Below, one piece after another: positions 43,076-51,766 of a stretch of DNA of 64,000 nt. The first letter of the stretch is position 1; every line of letters begins with the position of its first letter. This stretch comes from an uncultured Eubacteriales bacterium (lineage in GTDB: Bacteria > Bacillota > Clostridia > Peptostreptococcales > Anaerovoracaceae), in the NCBI GenBank assembly GCA_900545135.1, contig UQXL01000008.1, positions 1-64,000 on the forward strand, read 5' to 3'. The notes beneath the pieces were generated by a model. That model worked only from the letters and a program-made list of their open reading frames with translations, made no database searches and had not been told where the DNA came from. Position numbers and translations under genes: made by a program.

Positions 43076-44326
43076 CTAAATTTGCCAGCTGTCCAGGTAT
43101 TCTGCCTGTTCAACCGTCAGCGTATCTATCTCGATTCCCCACGCCGCCAGCTTTCTGCGTGCTATGATGTCGTCGATCTCTCCCGATACGTCGATCACTT
43201 TGTTTTCTAAAGTCTTATAATTTTCTCTTATGTAATTGGCTGACATCGCCTGTACCGCGAAGCTCAGATCCATTATTTCAGCCGGATGTCCATCGGCGGC
43301 GGCTATGTTGACAAGACGGCCCTCTCCTATGACGTTGACCCATTTTCCGTTAGGGAGTTTATATCCCATGATGTTGTTTCTGCGTTCTTTCTTCTCTACG
43401 GCGAAATCCTCCAGTGCGGCCATGTCGATCTCGCAGTTGAAATGTCCGGCGTTGGAAAGGATGGCTCCGTCTTTCATAGTCATCATGTGCTCAGTGGTTA
43501 TAGTCTTGCAGCAGCCTGTGGCCGTGACGAATATATCTCCCAGGGGCGCGGCTTTCGCCATGGTCATCACTGAGAATCCGTCCATCCTTGCCTCTATGGC
43601 TTTGACAGGATCTATTTCAGTAACTATGACCTGCGCGCCGAGGGAAGCCGCTCTCATGGCGATTCCTCTCGAGCACCAGCCGTAGCCTACGACTACAACT
43701 GTCTTGGAGGCTATGATAAGATTGGTGTTTCTCATTATGCTGTCCCAGGTCGACTGGCCTGTTCCGTATCTGTTGTCGAAAAGATGCTTGCAGTCAGCGT
43801 CGTTTACGGCCACCATCGGGAATTTGAGCACGCCCTGCTTTTCCATGGCTTTCAGGCGAATGACTCCCGTAGTCGTCTCTTCGCAGCCGCCCCATACCTC
43901 TTCCATCAAGTCAGGGCGTTTTTCGTGGAGAAAGCTTACAAGATCGGCTCCGTCGTCGATAATGATGTTAGGTTTATGGGAAAGGCACATTTCTATATGT
44001 CTCTCATATTCCTCCGGCGTCGCTCCGTGATAAGCGAAAACCTTTAGTCCGCTGTCTGCAAGAGCTGCGACAACGTCGTCCTGAGTGCTGAGCACGTTGC
44101 TTCCTGTGACCGACATGTCGGCGCCTCCGGCTGCCAGCACCAGACACAGGTAGGCCGTCTTTGCTTCCAGATGAACGGAAAGAGAAATTTTTATCCCCTC
44201 AAAGGGCTTTGTCTTCTTGAATTCCTCTTCAAGCCCGCTGAGCAGGGGCATGTTTTCCTTGACCCACTGGATCTTTCTGTGACCTGACGGGGCCAAAGCA
44301 ATGTCTCTTATTTCATACTTCTTCAT
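43076..44326 (-). CDS. ahcY: Adenosylhomocysteinase
   Basis: A 416-residue S-adenosylhomocysteine hydrolase. It reversibly splits SAH to adenosine and homocysteine with a tightly bound NAD. Visible motifs are DNRYGTGQSTWDSIMR and the NAD-binding VVVGYGWCSRGIAMRAASLG. Length is that of short bacterial/archaeal-type enzymes. It lies 26 bases after glmS and 12 before the UPF0340 gene, so SAH recycling is linked here to the c-di-AMP/glucosamine operon, an uncommon pairing. A separate SAH riboswitch is not possible in such a short gap. Confidence 0.93.
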   Translation of the reverse strand: MKKYEIRDIALAPSGHRKIQWVKENMPLLSGLEEEFKKTKPFEGIKISLSVHLEAKTAYLCLVLAAGGADMSVTGSNVLSTQDDVVAALADSGLKVFAYHGATPEEYERHIEMCLSHKPNIIIDDGADLVSFLHEKRPDLMEEVWGGCEETTTGVIRLKAMEKQGVLKFPMVAVNDADCKHLFDNRYGTGQSTWDSIMRNTNLIIASKTVVVVGYGWCSRGIAMRAASLGAQVIVTEIDPVKAIEARMDGFSVMTMAKAAPLGDIFVTATGCCKTITTEHMMTMKDGAILSNAGHFNCEIDMAALEDFAVEKKERRNNIMGYKLPNGKWVNVIGEGRLVNIAAADGHPAEIMDLSFAVQAMSANYIRENYKTLENKVIDVSGEIDDIIARRKLAAWGIEIDTLTVEQAEYLDSWQI

Positions 44327-44352
44327 CTTTCGTACCTTTCTTTAGATATTGT

Positions 44353-46191
44353 TTATTCTACAGTTACAGATTTGGCAAGATTTTTCGGCTTATCTATGTT
44401 GCAGCCTCTTTCTCTGGCCACATAATATGACAGCAGCTGCAACGGCACTACGCTGAGGAGCGGGGATATCTCATCCCTCACTTCAGGTATATATATCATG
44501 TCGTCGCTCTGCTTTGCTACCTCGTCGTTTCCCTCTTTGACAACGGCCAGCACATAAGCGCCTCTGGCCTTAATCTCCTGAATATTGGAAACCATCTTCT
44601 CATACAGGAAATCCTGACATGCCAGCGCGATGACCAGGGTTCCCGGTTCCATCAGGGCTATGGTTCCGTGCTTCAGCTCTCCCGCCGCTATGGCGAAAGA
44701 ATTGATGTATGAAATCTCCTTAAGCTTGAGAGAGCCCTCATAAGAAACGGCCGAGTCAAGGCCTCTTCCTATGAAAAATACCTGCTCCTTGTTGTAAAGC
44801 CTCTTGGCTATATCCTCTATATGGGCCGTGTCTTTCAGAAACGCTTCCAGCTTTGCCGGAACGTTTTTCAGATCCCCTATAAATTCATCGTAATATGCTC
44901 TTTCGATGGAGCCTTTCTCAAGTCCCATGTAGAGAGCCAGCATGTACATACACATCAGCTGCGTCGTATATGCTTTAGTTGAGGCTACGGCAATTTCAGG
45001 CCCTGCCCATGTGTAGAACACGTCGTCCGATTCCCTTGCCACAGAGCTTCCGACTACGTTTACCACGCTGAGGACTCTCGCGCCTCTGGCCTTGGCCTCT
45101 CTGAGCGCTGCCAAAGTGTCCAGCGTCTCTCCTGACTGGCTTATGGCTATAAACAGCGTCCTCTCATCCACCAGAGGGTCTCTGTAGCGGAATTCCGACG
45201 CCACGTCCACTTCCACCGGAATGCCGACCATCTTTTCTATGGCGTATTTGCCCACAAGCCCGGCATGGTATGCCGTTCCGCAGGCTACTATATAAATCTT
45301 GTCTATCTCGTCTATCTGTTCTTTAGTCAGAGTTATGCCTTCAAGCTGTATCTTTCCGTCATCATCAAGCCTCCTGTTTAAGGTCTCCGAAAGGCCTTTA
45401 GGCTGCTCGAAAATCTCTTTCAGCATGAAATGCTCATAGCCCTCTTTTTCGGCGGCGTCAGCGTCCCATGTCACGTGGAAGACTTCCCTCTTGACCGGCT
45501 TTCTGTTTTCATCGAATATCTTGACTTCGTCTGCTGTAAGCATAACGGTTTCGTTATTTTCAATGAGGTATATCTCTTTGACATATTTCAGCAGAGCTGG
45601 TATGTCGGAAGCCACGAAGTTGCTACCTTTGCCGAGGCCCACGATGAGAGGTGCGTCTTTTCTCACCGCGACGATCTTGTCAGGCTCTTCCTGCGCTATG
45701 GCTACTATGGCGTATGCTCCGCGCATCTTCTCAACAGCGGCGAATACTGATTCCAGCAAGTCTTTCTTTTCTCTGTAGATGACGCCTATAAGCTGGGCGA
45801 TCACTTCTGTATCGGTCTCTGACTTGAATTTGATGTTATGCTCTTCGATAAGTTCCTGCTTGAGCTGCTGATAATTTTCTATTATTCCGTTGTGTACTAT
45901 CGCTATGGTGTTGTCCTGGCTGCCGTGGGGATGGGCGTTCAGGTCCGACGGAGCTCCGTGGGTTGCCCATCTGGTATGGCCGATGCCTACATGGCTGGCC
46001 ATATGGTCGTCTCCTATGAGATTTTCCAGGTTTTCTATGCCTCCGACGTGCTTCTTTATCTCCAGACTGCCGTTTCTTACGACTGCTATGCCTGCCGAAT
46101 CGTATCCTCTGTATTCAAGTTTTTTAAGTCCGTCTATGATGATTTCCTTTGCATTATTATCTTTTCCGATGTATCCTACTATACCGCACAT
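44353..46191 (-). CDS. glmS: Glutamine--fructose-6-phosphate aminotransferase
   Basis: A 612-residue enzyme making glucosamine-6-phosphate from fructose-6-phosphate and glutamine, the first step of cell-wall amino sugar synthesis. The N-terminal glutaminase starts MCGIVGYIGKD with the catalytic Cys2; two SIS domains follow (FIAISQSGETLDTL, VFFIGRGLDSAVSYEGSLKLKE). The C-terminus is the usual DKPKNLAKSVTVE. It is only nine bases from glmM, so no glmS ribozyme can lie between them. Part of the cdaA operon. Confidence 0.97.
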   Translation of the reverse strand: MCGIVGYIGKDNNAKEIIIDGLKKLEYRGYDSAGIAVVRNGSLEIKKHVGGIENLENLIGDDHMASHVGIGHTRWATHGAPSDLNAHPHGSQDNTIAIVHNGIIENYQQLKQELIEEHNIKFKSETDTEVIAQLIGVIYREKKDLLESVFAAVEKMRGAYAIVAIAQEEPDKIVAVRKDAPLIVGLGKGSNFVASDIPALLKYVKEIYLIENNETVMLTADEVKIFDENRKPVKREVFHVTWDADAAEKEGYEHFMLKEIFEQPKGLSETLNRRLDDDGKIQLEGITLTKEQIDEIDKIYIVACGTAYHAGLVGKYAIEKMVGIPVEVDVASEFRYRDPLVDERTLFIAISQSGETLDTLAALREAKARGARVLSVVNVVGSSVARESDDVFYTWAGPEIAVASTKAYTTQLMCMYMLALYMGLEKGSIERAYYDEFIGDLKNVPAKLEAFLKDTAHIEDIAKRLYNKEQVFFIGRGLDSAVSYEGSLKLKEISYINSFAIAAGELKHGTIALMEPGTLVIALACQDFLYEKMVSNIQEIKARGAYVLAVVKEGNDEVAKQSDDMIYIPEVRDEISPLLSVVPLQLLSYYVARERGCNIDKPKNLAKSVTVE

Positions 46192-46200
46192 ATCATTCTC

Positions 46201-47550
46201 CTACTTTAATTTTCTCTCAATGAGACCGGCAAGCTCCTTTGCCATGTCGAAAAGCTGCTTCTCGTCTTCTCCCTCCAGCATGACCCGCACGAGAGGTTCC
46301 GTGCCGGAAGGCCTTATCAGCACTCTGCCTCTGCCCGCCATATCCTTTTCGATCTTTTCTATGGCCGCGGCGATCTCAGCATCGTTCATATATGTCTTTT
46401 TATAATCGTTGTTGATCTTTGCATTGACAAGCACCTGCGGAAAAATTTCTATCTCAGCCGCCAGCTGGGAAAGCTTCTTCCCGCCGTCGGCCAGCGCTTT
46501 CATCAGCTGCAGCGACGAAAGGACTCCGTCCCCTGTAGTCGTGTGCTCCCTGAATATTATATGCCCCGACTGTTCTCCTCCTATGACGCAGCCGGTTTCC
46601 AGCATCTTTTCAAGCACATACCTGTCTCCAACGCCGGTCACGTCAACTTCGATGCCTGAAGCTTCCATGGCCTTGTGAAATCCTATATTGCTCATGACGG
46701 TGGCTGTAACTCTGTTTTCCGCCAGTCTGCCCTGCTCTTTCAGCATGCGAGCGCATATGGCTATGACTCTGTCCCCGTCTATGATATTTCCCAGCTCGTC
46801 TGCCACTATCAGCCTGTCAGCGTCTCCGTCGAAAGCCAGTCCTATGTCAGCTCCGATCCGTTTGACCGTCTCGGCCATCTTCTCCGGATGAGTGGAACCG
46901 CAGCCGTCGTTTATGTTTATGCCGTTGGGCTCGTTGCCTATCACGGTGACTTCGGCCCCCAGCCTCCTGTAGACCATCTCGGCCACGCGGAAAGAAGCGC
47001 CGTTGGCACAGTCCAGAACTATTTTCTTTCCGTCAAGGCGAAAATCAACCGTGCTCATTAGGTGATCCGCATACAGTTCAGTAGCGTTTTCAGCGGCTTC
47101 AAGGCATTTTCCTATCTTATCGCCGGTGATATGGCTGTTGACATCTATGCTGCTGATGATTATATCCTCGATCTTCTCTTCCAGCAAATCATCCAGCTTA
47201 TATCCGTCGCCGTTGAAAAATTTAATTCCGTTGTATTCGAAGGTATTGTGGGAAGCGCTTATCACTATCCCCGCATCAGCATTGTAATATCTGGCCAGAT
47301 ATGCCACAGCAGGCGTCGGTATCACGCCTGCCTTTATTACATTGCCGCCCACCGCGAGAATCCCGGCTGTCAGCGCGTTTTCAAGCATATCACCTGAAAT
47401 TCTCGTGTCTTTGCCTATAACTACTACAGGCTTGTTATTTTCACGCTTGAGGACGTGCGCCCCCGCTTTTCCCAAATTGAATGCCAGCTCCGGCGTAAGC
47501 TCCTTGTTGGCTATTCCTCTCACGCCGTCTGTGCCGAACAGTCTGCCCAT
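46201..47550 (-). CDS. glmM: Phosphoglucosamine mutase
   Basis: A 449-residue alpha-D-phosphohexomutase converting glucosamine-6-phosphate to glucosamine-1-phosphate. It starts MGRLFGTDGVRGIANKELTP and has the active-site serine in DAGIVISASHNTFEYNG, the metal loop FDGDADRLI and the phosphate-binding RPSGTEPLVRVM. It directly precedes glmS in the operon and follows cdaR; CdaA/CdaR interaction with GlmM is known from Firmicutes and controls c-di-AMP synthesis. Confidence 0.97.
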   Translation of the reverse strand: MGRLFGTDGVRGIANKELTPELAFNLGKAGAHVLKRENNKPVVVIGKDTRISGDMLENALTAGILAVGGNVIKAGVIPTPAVAYLARYYNADAGIVISASHNTFEYNGIKFFNGDGYKLDDLLEEKIEDIIISSIDVNSHITGDKIGKCLEAAENATELYADHLMSTVDFRLDGKKIVLDCANGASFRVAEMVYRRLGAEVTVIGNEPNGININDGCGSTHPEKMAETVKRIGADIGLAFDGDADRLIVADELGNIIDGDRVIAICARMLKEQGRLAENRVTATVMSNIGFHKAMEASGIEVDVTGVGDRYVLEKMLETGCVIGGEQSGHIIFREHTTTGDGVLSSLQLMKALADGGKKLSQLAAEIEIFPQVLVNAKINNDYKKTYMNDAEIAAAIEKIEKDMAGRGRVLIRPSGTEPLVRVMLEGEDEKQLFDMAKELAGLIERKLK

Positions 47551-47584
47551 CGTTTCACCTCACACTTATTTTATACTATCTTTT

Positions 47585-48778
47585 TTATTGTATAATTACT
47601 TCCGCCTTTGCCGGCGTTATCTCGATTTTAGATACGTCCTTTTCACACTTCACCGTGATGTCCAGATCATGGGTCCCGGCTTCCAGTCCCTCCGTATCTA
47701 CGGAAAGTATTAAGTCTGACTTTGTAAGGCTTTTCAGGACGCTTTCCCGCCCTGAAACTGTCACTTCAAATTCCCCGTCGCCGACTCGGTACGTATGTCC
47801 CAGCGCTTCTACCGTGAATATTATATCGCTGCCTGAAAAATCAAAGGTCTTGGTTACAGTCTCTTTGACGGTCACCTCTGCTGTAAGAGTCTCATAATCA
47901 TCTGTAAGCTCCACTCCCTCAGGCAGTATAGGCTCCAGCGTCAGTGTGGCCGACTCAGTGATATCTGCCAGATCAATACTGCGGCATGTTATGCTGCTGA
48001 CCTGCTGCAGAGCTTCCTCGCTTCCCTTTATCACTACGGTTTTCGGCGCGTCTATCTGCCTTTCGATCCCATCTGAATTGAGATTTGTAACGGGTACGTT
48101 AAGGCGCACCGTCTTTTTGCTGAGCATGATGGCTGAAACGTCCAGCCTGGTTCCGCCTTCTATGATCACGCCTTCAACTTTCGCTCCGTTTTCATCTATA
48201 GGTACCATCTCCAGGCTCAGCGTCTTGAGACTGCTTCCTATGTTCTCGACGTTTATATAGGCCGCCAGCTTTTCCACTTTTTTCACCAGCGACTCAGGTC
48301 CTGTAACCACTGCCGTCTCTTTCTCCATGCTTTCTATGGAGACTTCTTTATCTCCGGCCACTTCTCCGGTGACAGACGTCTCTACAGGCTTCTCCACCGA
48401 AACTTTCCTGTCTACTACTATTGTGATCTTTTCTACGTTCGTTCGCTCTATTTCAACATTTCTAGGTCCTGTAACGCTGAGCCTGACGGTGTTTTCACCT
48501 ATGTTGAGAGCTTCCACATCAGCCGTTACGCTGAAATCTCCGGCTTCCGCCCTCGTGATCGCCGTTCTCTGTCCCGAGATAGTCACATTCACTGTCTCCG
48601 CGCTGACACTGACGATGGTAAGTCCCTCGGCCTCCAGAGCCTCTTCATTGATGAAATTTACCGGTACATTTCTGACGACGGTGCTCGAAGTCGGGTTTAT
48701 TTCTCCTAAAACATAGGCCCAGAGAGCTACGGCGGCTATCAATGCCAGTATGATGTTAAATCTCTTACTTTTCAGCAT
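47585..48778 (-). CDS. cdaR: CdaR (YbbR-domain) regulator of diadenylate cyclase
   Basis: A 397-residue membrane-anchored protein with one N-terminal helix (FNIILALIAAVALWAYVLG) and four YbbR-type beta domains spread over the rest. It modulates CdaA at the membrane. A GTG three codons upstream is possible, but GAGGTGGAAAAA places the start at ATG 48778. The start overlaps the cdaA stop by 14 bases, which suggests translational coupling. Confidence 0.92.
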   Translation of the reverse strand: MLKSKRFNIILALIAAVALWAYVLGEINPTSSTVVRNVPVNFINEEALEAEGLTIVSVSAETVNVTISGQRTAITRAEAGDFSVTADVEALNIGENTVRLSVTGPRNVEIERTNVEKITIVVDRKVSVEKPVETSVTGEVAGDKEVSIESMEKETAVVTGPESLVKKVEKLAAYINVENIGSSLKTLSLEMVPIDENGAKVEGVIIEGGTRLDVSAIMLSKKTVRLNVPVTNLNSDGIERQIDAPKTVVIKGSEEALQQVSSITCRSIDLADITESATLTLEPILPEGVELTDDYETLTAEVTVKETVTKTFDFSGSDIIFTVEALGHTYRVGDGEFEVTVSGRESVLKSLTKSDLILSVDTEGLEAGTHDLDITVKCEKDVSKIEITPAKAEVIIQ

Positions 48779-49607
48779 TTTTTCCACCTCGCAGTATCAT
48801 ATTGATTCTCTCTGTAAAGGTATATTTTCTGTCGCCGTCAAAATACATGCCAAGCAGCGTCTTTTCTATCTTCTTGACATCTACAAATCTGGTCAGGTTG
48901 CCGTTCTGCGCTATGGAGATGACTCCAGTCTCTTCTGAGACTATTATTACCATAGCATCTGAATTTTCAGTGATGCCTATGCCGGCTCTGTGTCTCGTTC
49001 CCAGCTCCTTGGAAAGCTGCTTGTTCTGAGTGAGAGGCAGAACGCATCCCGCCGCATGAAGCCTGTCGCCTCTAATTATCAGCGCTCCGTCATGAAGCGG
49101 AGCTCCCTCGTAAAATATGTTGCCTATCATTTCAGCAGAAACTGCCGCGTCTATGACAGTACCTGTCTCAACGATATCGTTCAGTGTGATTTCGCCTTCA
49201 ATTACAATTAAAGCGCCGGTTCTGGAGGACGACATGCTGTCGATCGCTTCGACCATTTCCAGGACCATGCGCTTGGCTTCTTCTTTGTCCACTCCGTTCA
49301 AAACATTGACAAATCTGCTTCTGCCCAAATGTTCCAATGCACGGCGAAGCTCCGGCTGAAATATTACCACCAGCGCTACCACACCGACGGTCATCAGACC
49401 GGACAGGATCCAGTTGAGGGTATAGAGGTGCAGAGCCTTCGATGCCAGGGTGATTATTACCAGTATCAGAAGTCCTTTTGCCAGTTGTTCTGCTCTCGTT
49501 TCCCTTATAAATCCAAGAACTTTGTAGACGATAAACGCGACTATCAAAATGTCGAGAACATCTGTGATTCCAATGCTCGACACTATATTATCAAAAAATG
49601 TCTCCAT
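48765..49607 (-). CDS. cdaA: Diadenylate cyclase CdaA
   Basis: A 280-residue c-di-AMP synthase. Three N-terminal membrane helices (ITDVLDILIVAFIVYKVLG, and on to about residue 80) precede the DAC domain, which has the catalytic motifs APLHDGALII and GTRHRAGIGITE. It makes c-di-AMP from two ATP, controlling osmolyte and K+ uptake and wall stress. First gene of the operon cdaA-cdaR-glmM-glmS-ahcY-UPF0340. The start follows AAGGAAATAACTG. Confidence 0.96.
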   Translation of the reverse strand: METFFDNIVSSIGITDVLDILIVAFIVYKVLGFIRETRAEQLAKGLLILVIITLASKALHLYTLNWILSGLMTVGVVALVVIFQPELRRALEHLGRSRFVNVLNGVDKEEAKRMVLEMVEAIDSMSSSRTGALIVIEGEITLNDIVETGTVIDAAVSAEMIGNIFYEGAPLHDGALIIRGDRLHAAGCVLPLTQNKQLSKELGTRHRAGIGITENSDAMVIIVSEETGVISIAQNGNLTRFVDVKKIEKTLLGMYFDGDRKYTFTERINMILRGGKNAEK

Positions 49608-49627
49608 AAACAGTTATTTCCTTTGCA

Positions 49628-51052
49628 TTACTCCTTAATATTATACTTGGAAAGTGTGTTGTTTTCAAGTAGAGAATGTTTGTTTAACTTGTAATTTAAG
49701 TTCTGTCTGGAAATGCCCAGCTTCTTGGCGGCCTCCGACAAATTTCTTGAATTTCTGACGGCGCTTATGATGATATTTTTTTCATATTCCTTGATCGCCT
49801 CGTCGAGATTGAAGCCGTCTTCGCTGCTCCATCTTATGATATGTTCTTCCGCCGCTTCTATTCCTTCCATATTCAATTCGTTCAGCAGATAGCCGGGCAG
49901 ATATTTTTTCTTTATGCTCCTGGAAGTCGCTATATTGAAAGCTCCTTCAAGCAAGTTTTTAAGTTCTCGTACGTTTCCCGGCCAATCATATTTCATGAAT
50001 ATTTTTTCTACTTCTTCATCTATGCCTGTTATGGCCCTGTTCATCTTCTTGTTGTAGTAATTTATATAATAGTCAGTCATATATGGAATATCTTCTTTTC
50101 GCTTTCTCAGCGGCTCTATGTCGATCTCTACCACGCTTAGCCTGTAGAACAGGTCTCGTCTGAGCTTTCTGTTTTTTATACATTCCATCGGATTTTCATT
50201 GAGGGCGGAAATGATCCTCACGTCGGTTTTTACAGGCTCGCTGCCTCCTATCCTGGTCACCTCGTTGTCTTCTATGACTCTTAAGAGCTTGGCCTGCAGG
50301 CTTATCTCCATGGAATTTATTTCGTCGAGGAAAAGGGTTCCCCCTTTGGAAATTTCAAAAAAGCCTGGTCTGTTTTCAGCTCCCGTATAAGCTCCTTTCA
50401 CAGTGCCAAAAAGCACGCTTTCAAGGAGCGATTCAGGTATGGCCGCGCAGTTCAGGGAGACAAAGCGGTTCTCTCTGCGTCCGGAAAGGCTGTGTATGGC
50501 CTGGGCCGCCAGTTCTTTGCCTGTCCCTGTCTCTCCGTATATCAGCACAGGCGAATCGGTCTCCGCGACCATCCTCACTTTCTGTTTCAAATAGAAAATG
50601 CTTTCCGAGCATCCTTCTATGTCGTCTATGCCGTAGCGGACGCCAAAATCCTTTTTTTCTTTCATGTCTATGACGATTTCATTGCGCTTGAAAGGGCCGT
50701 CCAGATACCTGACCATATTGGCCACTCCCACAATTCTGCCGTTTTCTATTATTGGAATCGTCGAATTTATGCTCTGCACTACGTATCCATCGTAGGGAAA
50801 TTCCTGCAACTCGTTCAATATGGCCTTGCCTGTCCTGATCACGCGCATTACGGTACTGGATTCTTCCGTCAGCGTCGGGAAAGCTTCCAGCATGTGTTTT
50901 CCGATCATTTCTGCCGGTTTGTGAGGGTTGACGTCAGGTCTGTAAGTTATGAAATATGTTATATAGCCTTTTGTGTCTGTCAATATTATGGTATCGACGT
51001 GGTTATATATATTCAGGATCTGTTTTATATATTTTTCGCTCATATATTCCAT
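49628..51052 (-). CDS. Sigma-54-dependent transcriptional activator (PAS, AAA+, Fis)
   Basis: A 474-residue RocR-like enhancer-binding protein. A PAS-type sensor occupies about residues 10-125, the AAA+ domain about 140-380 with Walker A YGETGTGKELAAQ, the sigma-54 loop written KGAYTGA, Walker B GGTLFLDEINS and the arginine-finger region RKLRRDLFYRLSV, and a Fis-type helix-turn-helix sits at the end (NLSEAAKKLGISRQNLNYKL). It should bind a distant activator site and open a sigma-54 promoter. Downstream on the same strand lie the NhaC and M19 genes, which have a sigma-54 promoter, so those are the first candidates for its targets. It ends 20 bases before cdaA. Confidence 0.93.
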   Translation of the reverse strand: MEYMSEKYIKQILNIYNHVDTIILTDTKGYITYFITYRPDVNPHKPAEMIGKHMLEAFPTLTEESSTVMRVIRTGKAILNELQEFPYDGYVVQSINSTIPIIENGRIVGVANMVRYLDGPFKRNEIVIDMKEKKDFGVRYGIDDIEGCSESIFYLKQKVRMVAETDSPVLIYGETGTGKELAAQAIHSLSGRRENRFVSLNCAAIPESLLESVLFGTVKGAYTGAENRPGFFEISKGGTLFLDEINSMEISLQAKLLRVIEDNEVTRIGGSEPVKTDVRIISALNENPMECIKNRKLRRDLFYRLSVVEIDIEPLRKRKEDIPYMTDYYINYYNKKMNRAITGIDEEVEKIFMKYDWPGNVRELKNLLEGAFNIATSRSIKKKYLPGYLLNELNMEGIEAAEEHIIRWSSEDGFNLDEAIKEYEKNIIISAVRNSRNLSEAAKKLGISRQNLNYKLNKHSLLENNTLSKYNIKE

Positions 51053-51326
51053 CTTCTCACGCCCTCCTCTTCGTCAGTATTTTCTGCAGCTGCTGCCTTG
51101 GCTCCCAGATACGCCTCTTCTGTTCTATCTTCAAGACCCTAGCTATAATTAAAATTATAACATGAATCTGCTCATTATGAAAGGTGCCGCCCCGATAAGA
51201 AAAATGGAAAATCTGTAAAGAAACGGTTTTTCATACACCCATGACATGGATTTGACTGCCCCGGGGATCGCGCATCTGCTTGGCTCAGGTGAGGCCTGCC
51301 GTGCGGGGAACTGGATTGCCTGCCGC

Positions 51327-51356
51327 GTCTGGCTATGTCGCATCACATAGCCAGAC
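51327..51356. repeat. 12-bp perfect inverted repeat
   Basis: GTCTGGCTATGT (51327-51338) is inversely repeated as ACATAGCCAGAC (51345-51356) with a 6-base loop. No T-run follows. It lies about 275 bases upstream of the sigma-54 activator start and may be a regulatory site or part of a leader RNA. Confidence 0.8.
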
Positions 51357-51401
51357 CGCCGAGCCAAGCCGATTCCTGCCTAGTCCGGGCTGAGCGAAAG
51401 C

Positions 51402-51458
51402 GTATCCAAATTTCGGAAAATGGTATCCATTTTCCACGTTTTTTGCAAATTTGGATAC
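51402..51458. repeat. Nested inverted repeat with GTATCCA boxes
   Basis: The outer arms GTATCCAAATTT (51402-51413) and AAATTTGGATAC (51447-51458) enclose an inner pair GGAAAATGG (51415-51423) and CCATTTTCC (51427-51435). GTATCCA occurs in three places, two of them in inverse order. The nested symmetry suggests a protein-binding array or a cruciform. Confidence 0.8.
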
Positions 51459-51482
51459 AGTTGCACCGTTTAGAATCGTGAG

Positions 51483-51585
51483 AATGTACATCATCGACAA
51501 ATTTCGACACGCCAAAACATCATTCATATTTCCAAAAAATATAAAATGTTGGCAAAAACCAAGGAGCCGAAGTGTGTGCCAACAT
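51483..51585. repeat. Further copy of the ATGTTG...CAACAT repeat family
   Basis: 51546-51585 is a 40-bp unit starting ATGTTGGCAAAA and ending TGCCAACAT. At 51483-51512 a 30-nt stretch resembles 11891-11920 with five or six differences. The gap from the end of that stretch's CATCAT to the next unit is about 51 bases, the same arrangement as the right half of the palindrome at 11698-12012. The remaining parts of 51586-51766 show nothing identifiable. Confidence 0.75.
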
Positions 51586-51766
51586 TTTACATTATCTTAC
51601 AATCTTCTTAACTTGTCTACAGTATGAAGATCGCGCAGAAAGGCCGCGCATCTGCGCGGCCTTCCAGAGTACCGCCGGGCTTCATCTGGACTCGCCGAAT
51701 TTCGCCGAAAGTCAAAGACCCGGCAGAGACCAAACAGAAAGTCACTTACCCGCGAGTTATGCAGAG

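Noticed and set aside
46192..46200. glmS ribozyme
   Set aside because: Only nine bases separate glmM and glmS; there is no room for it.
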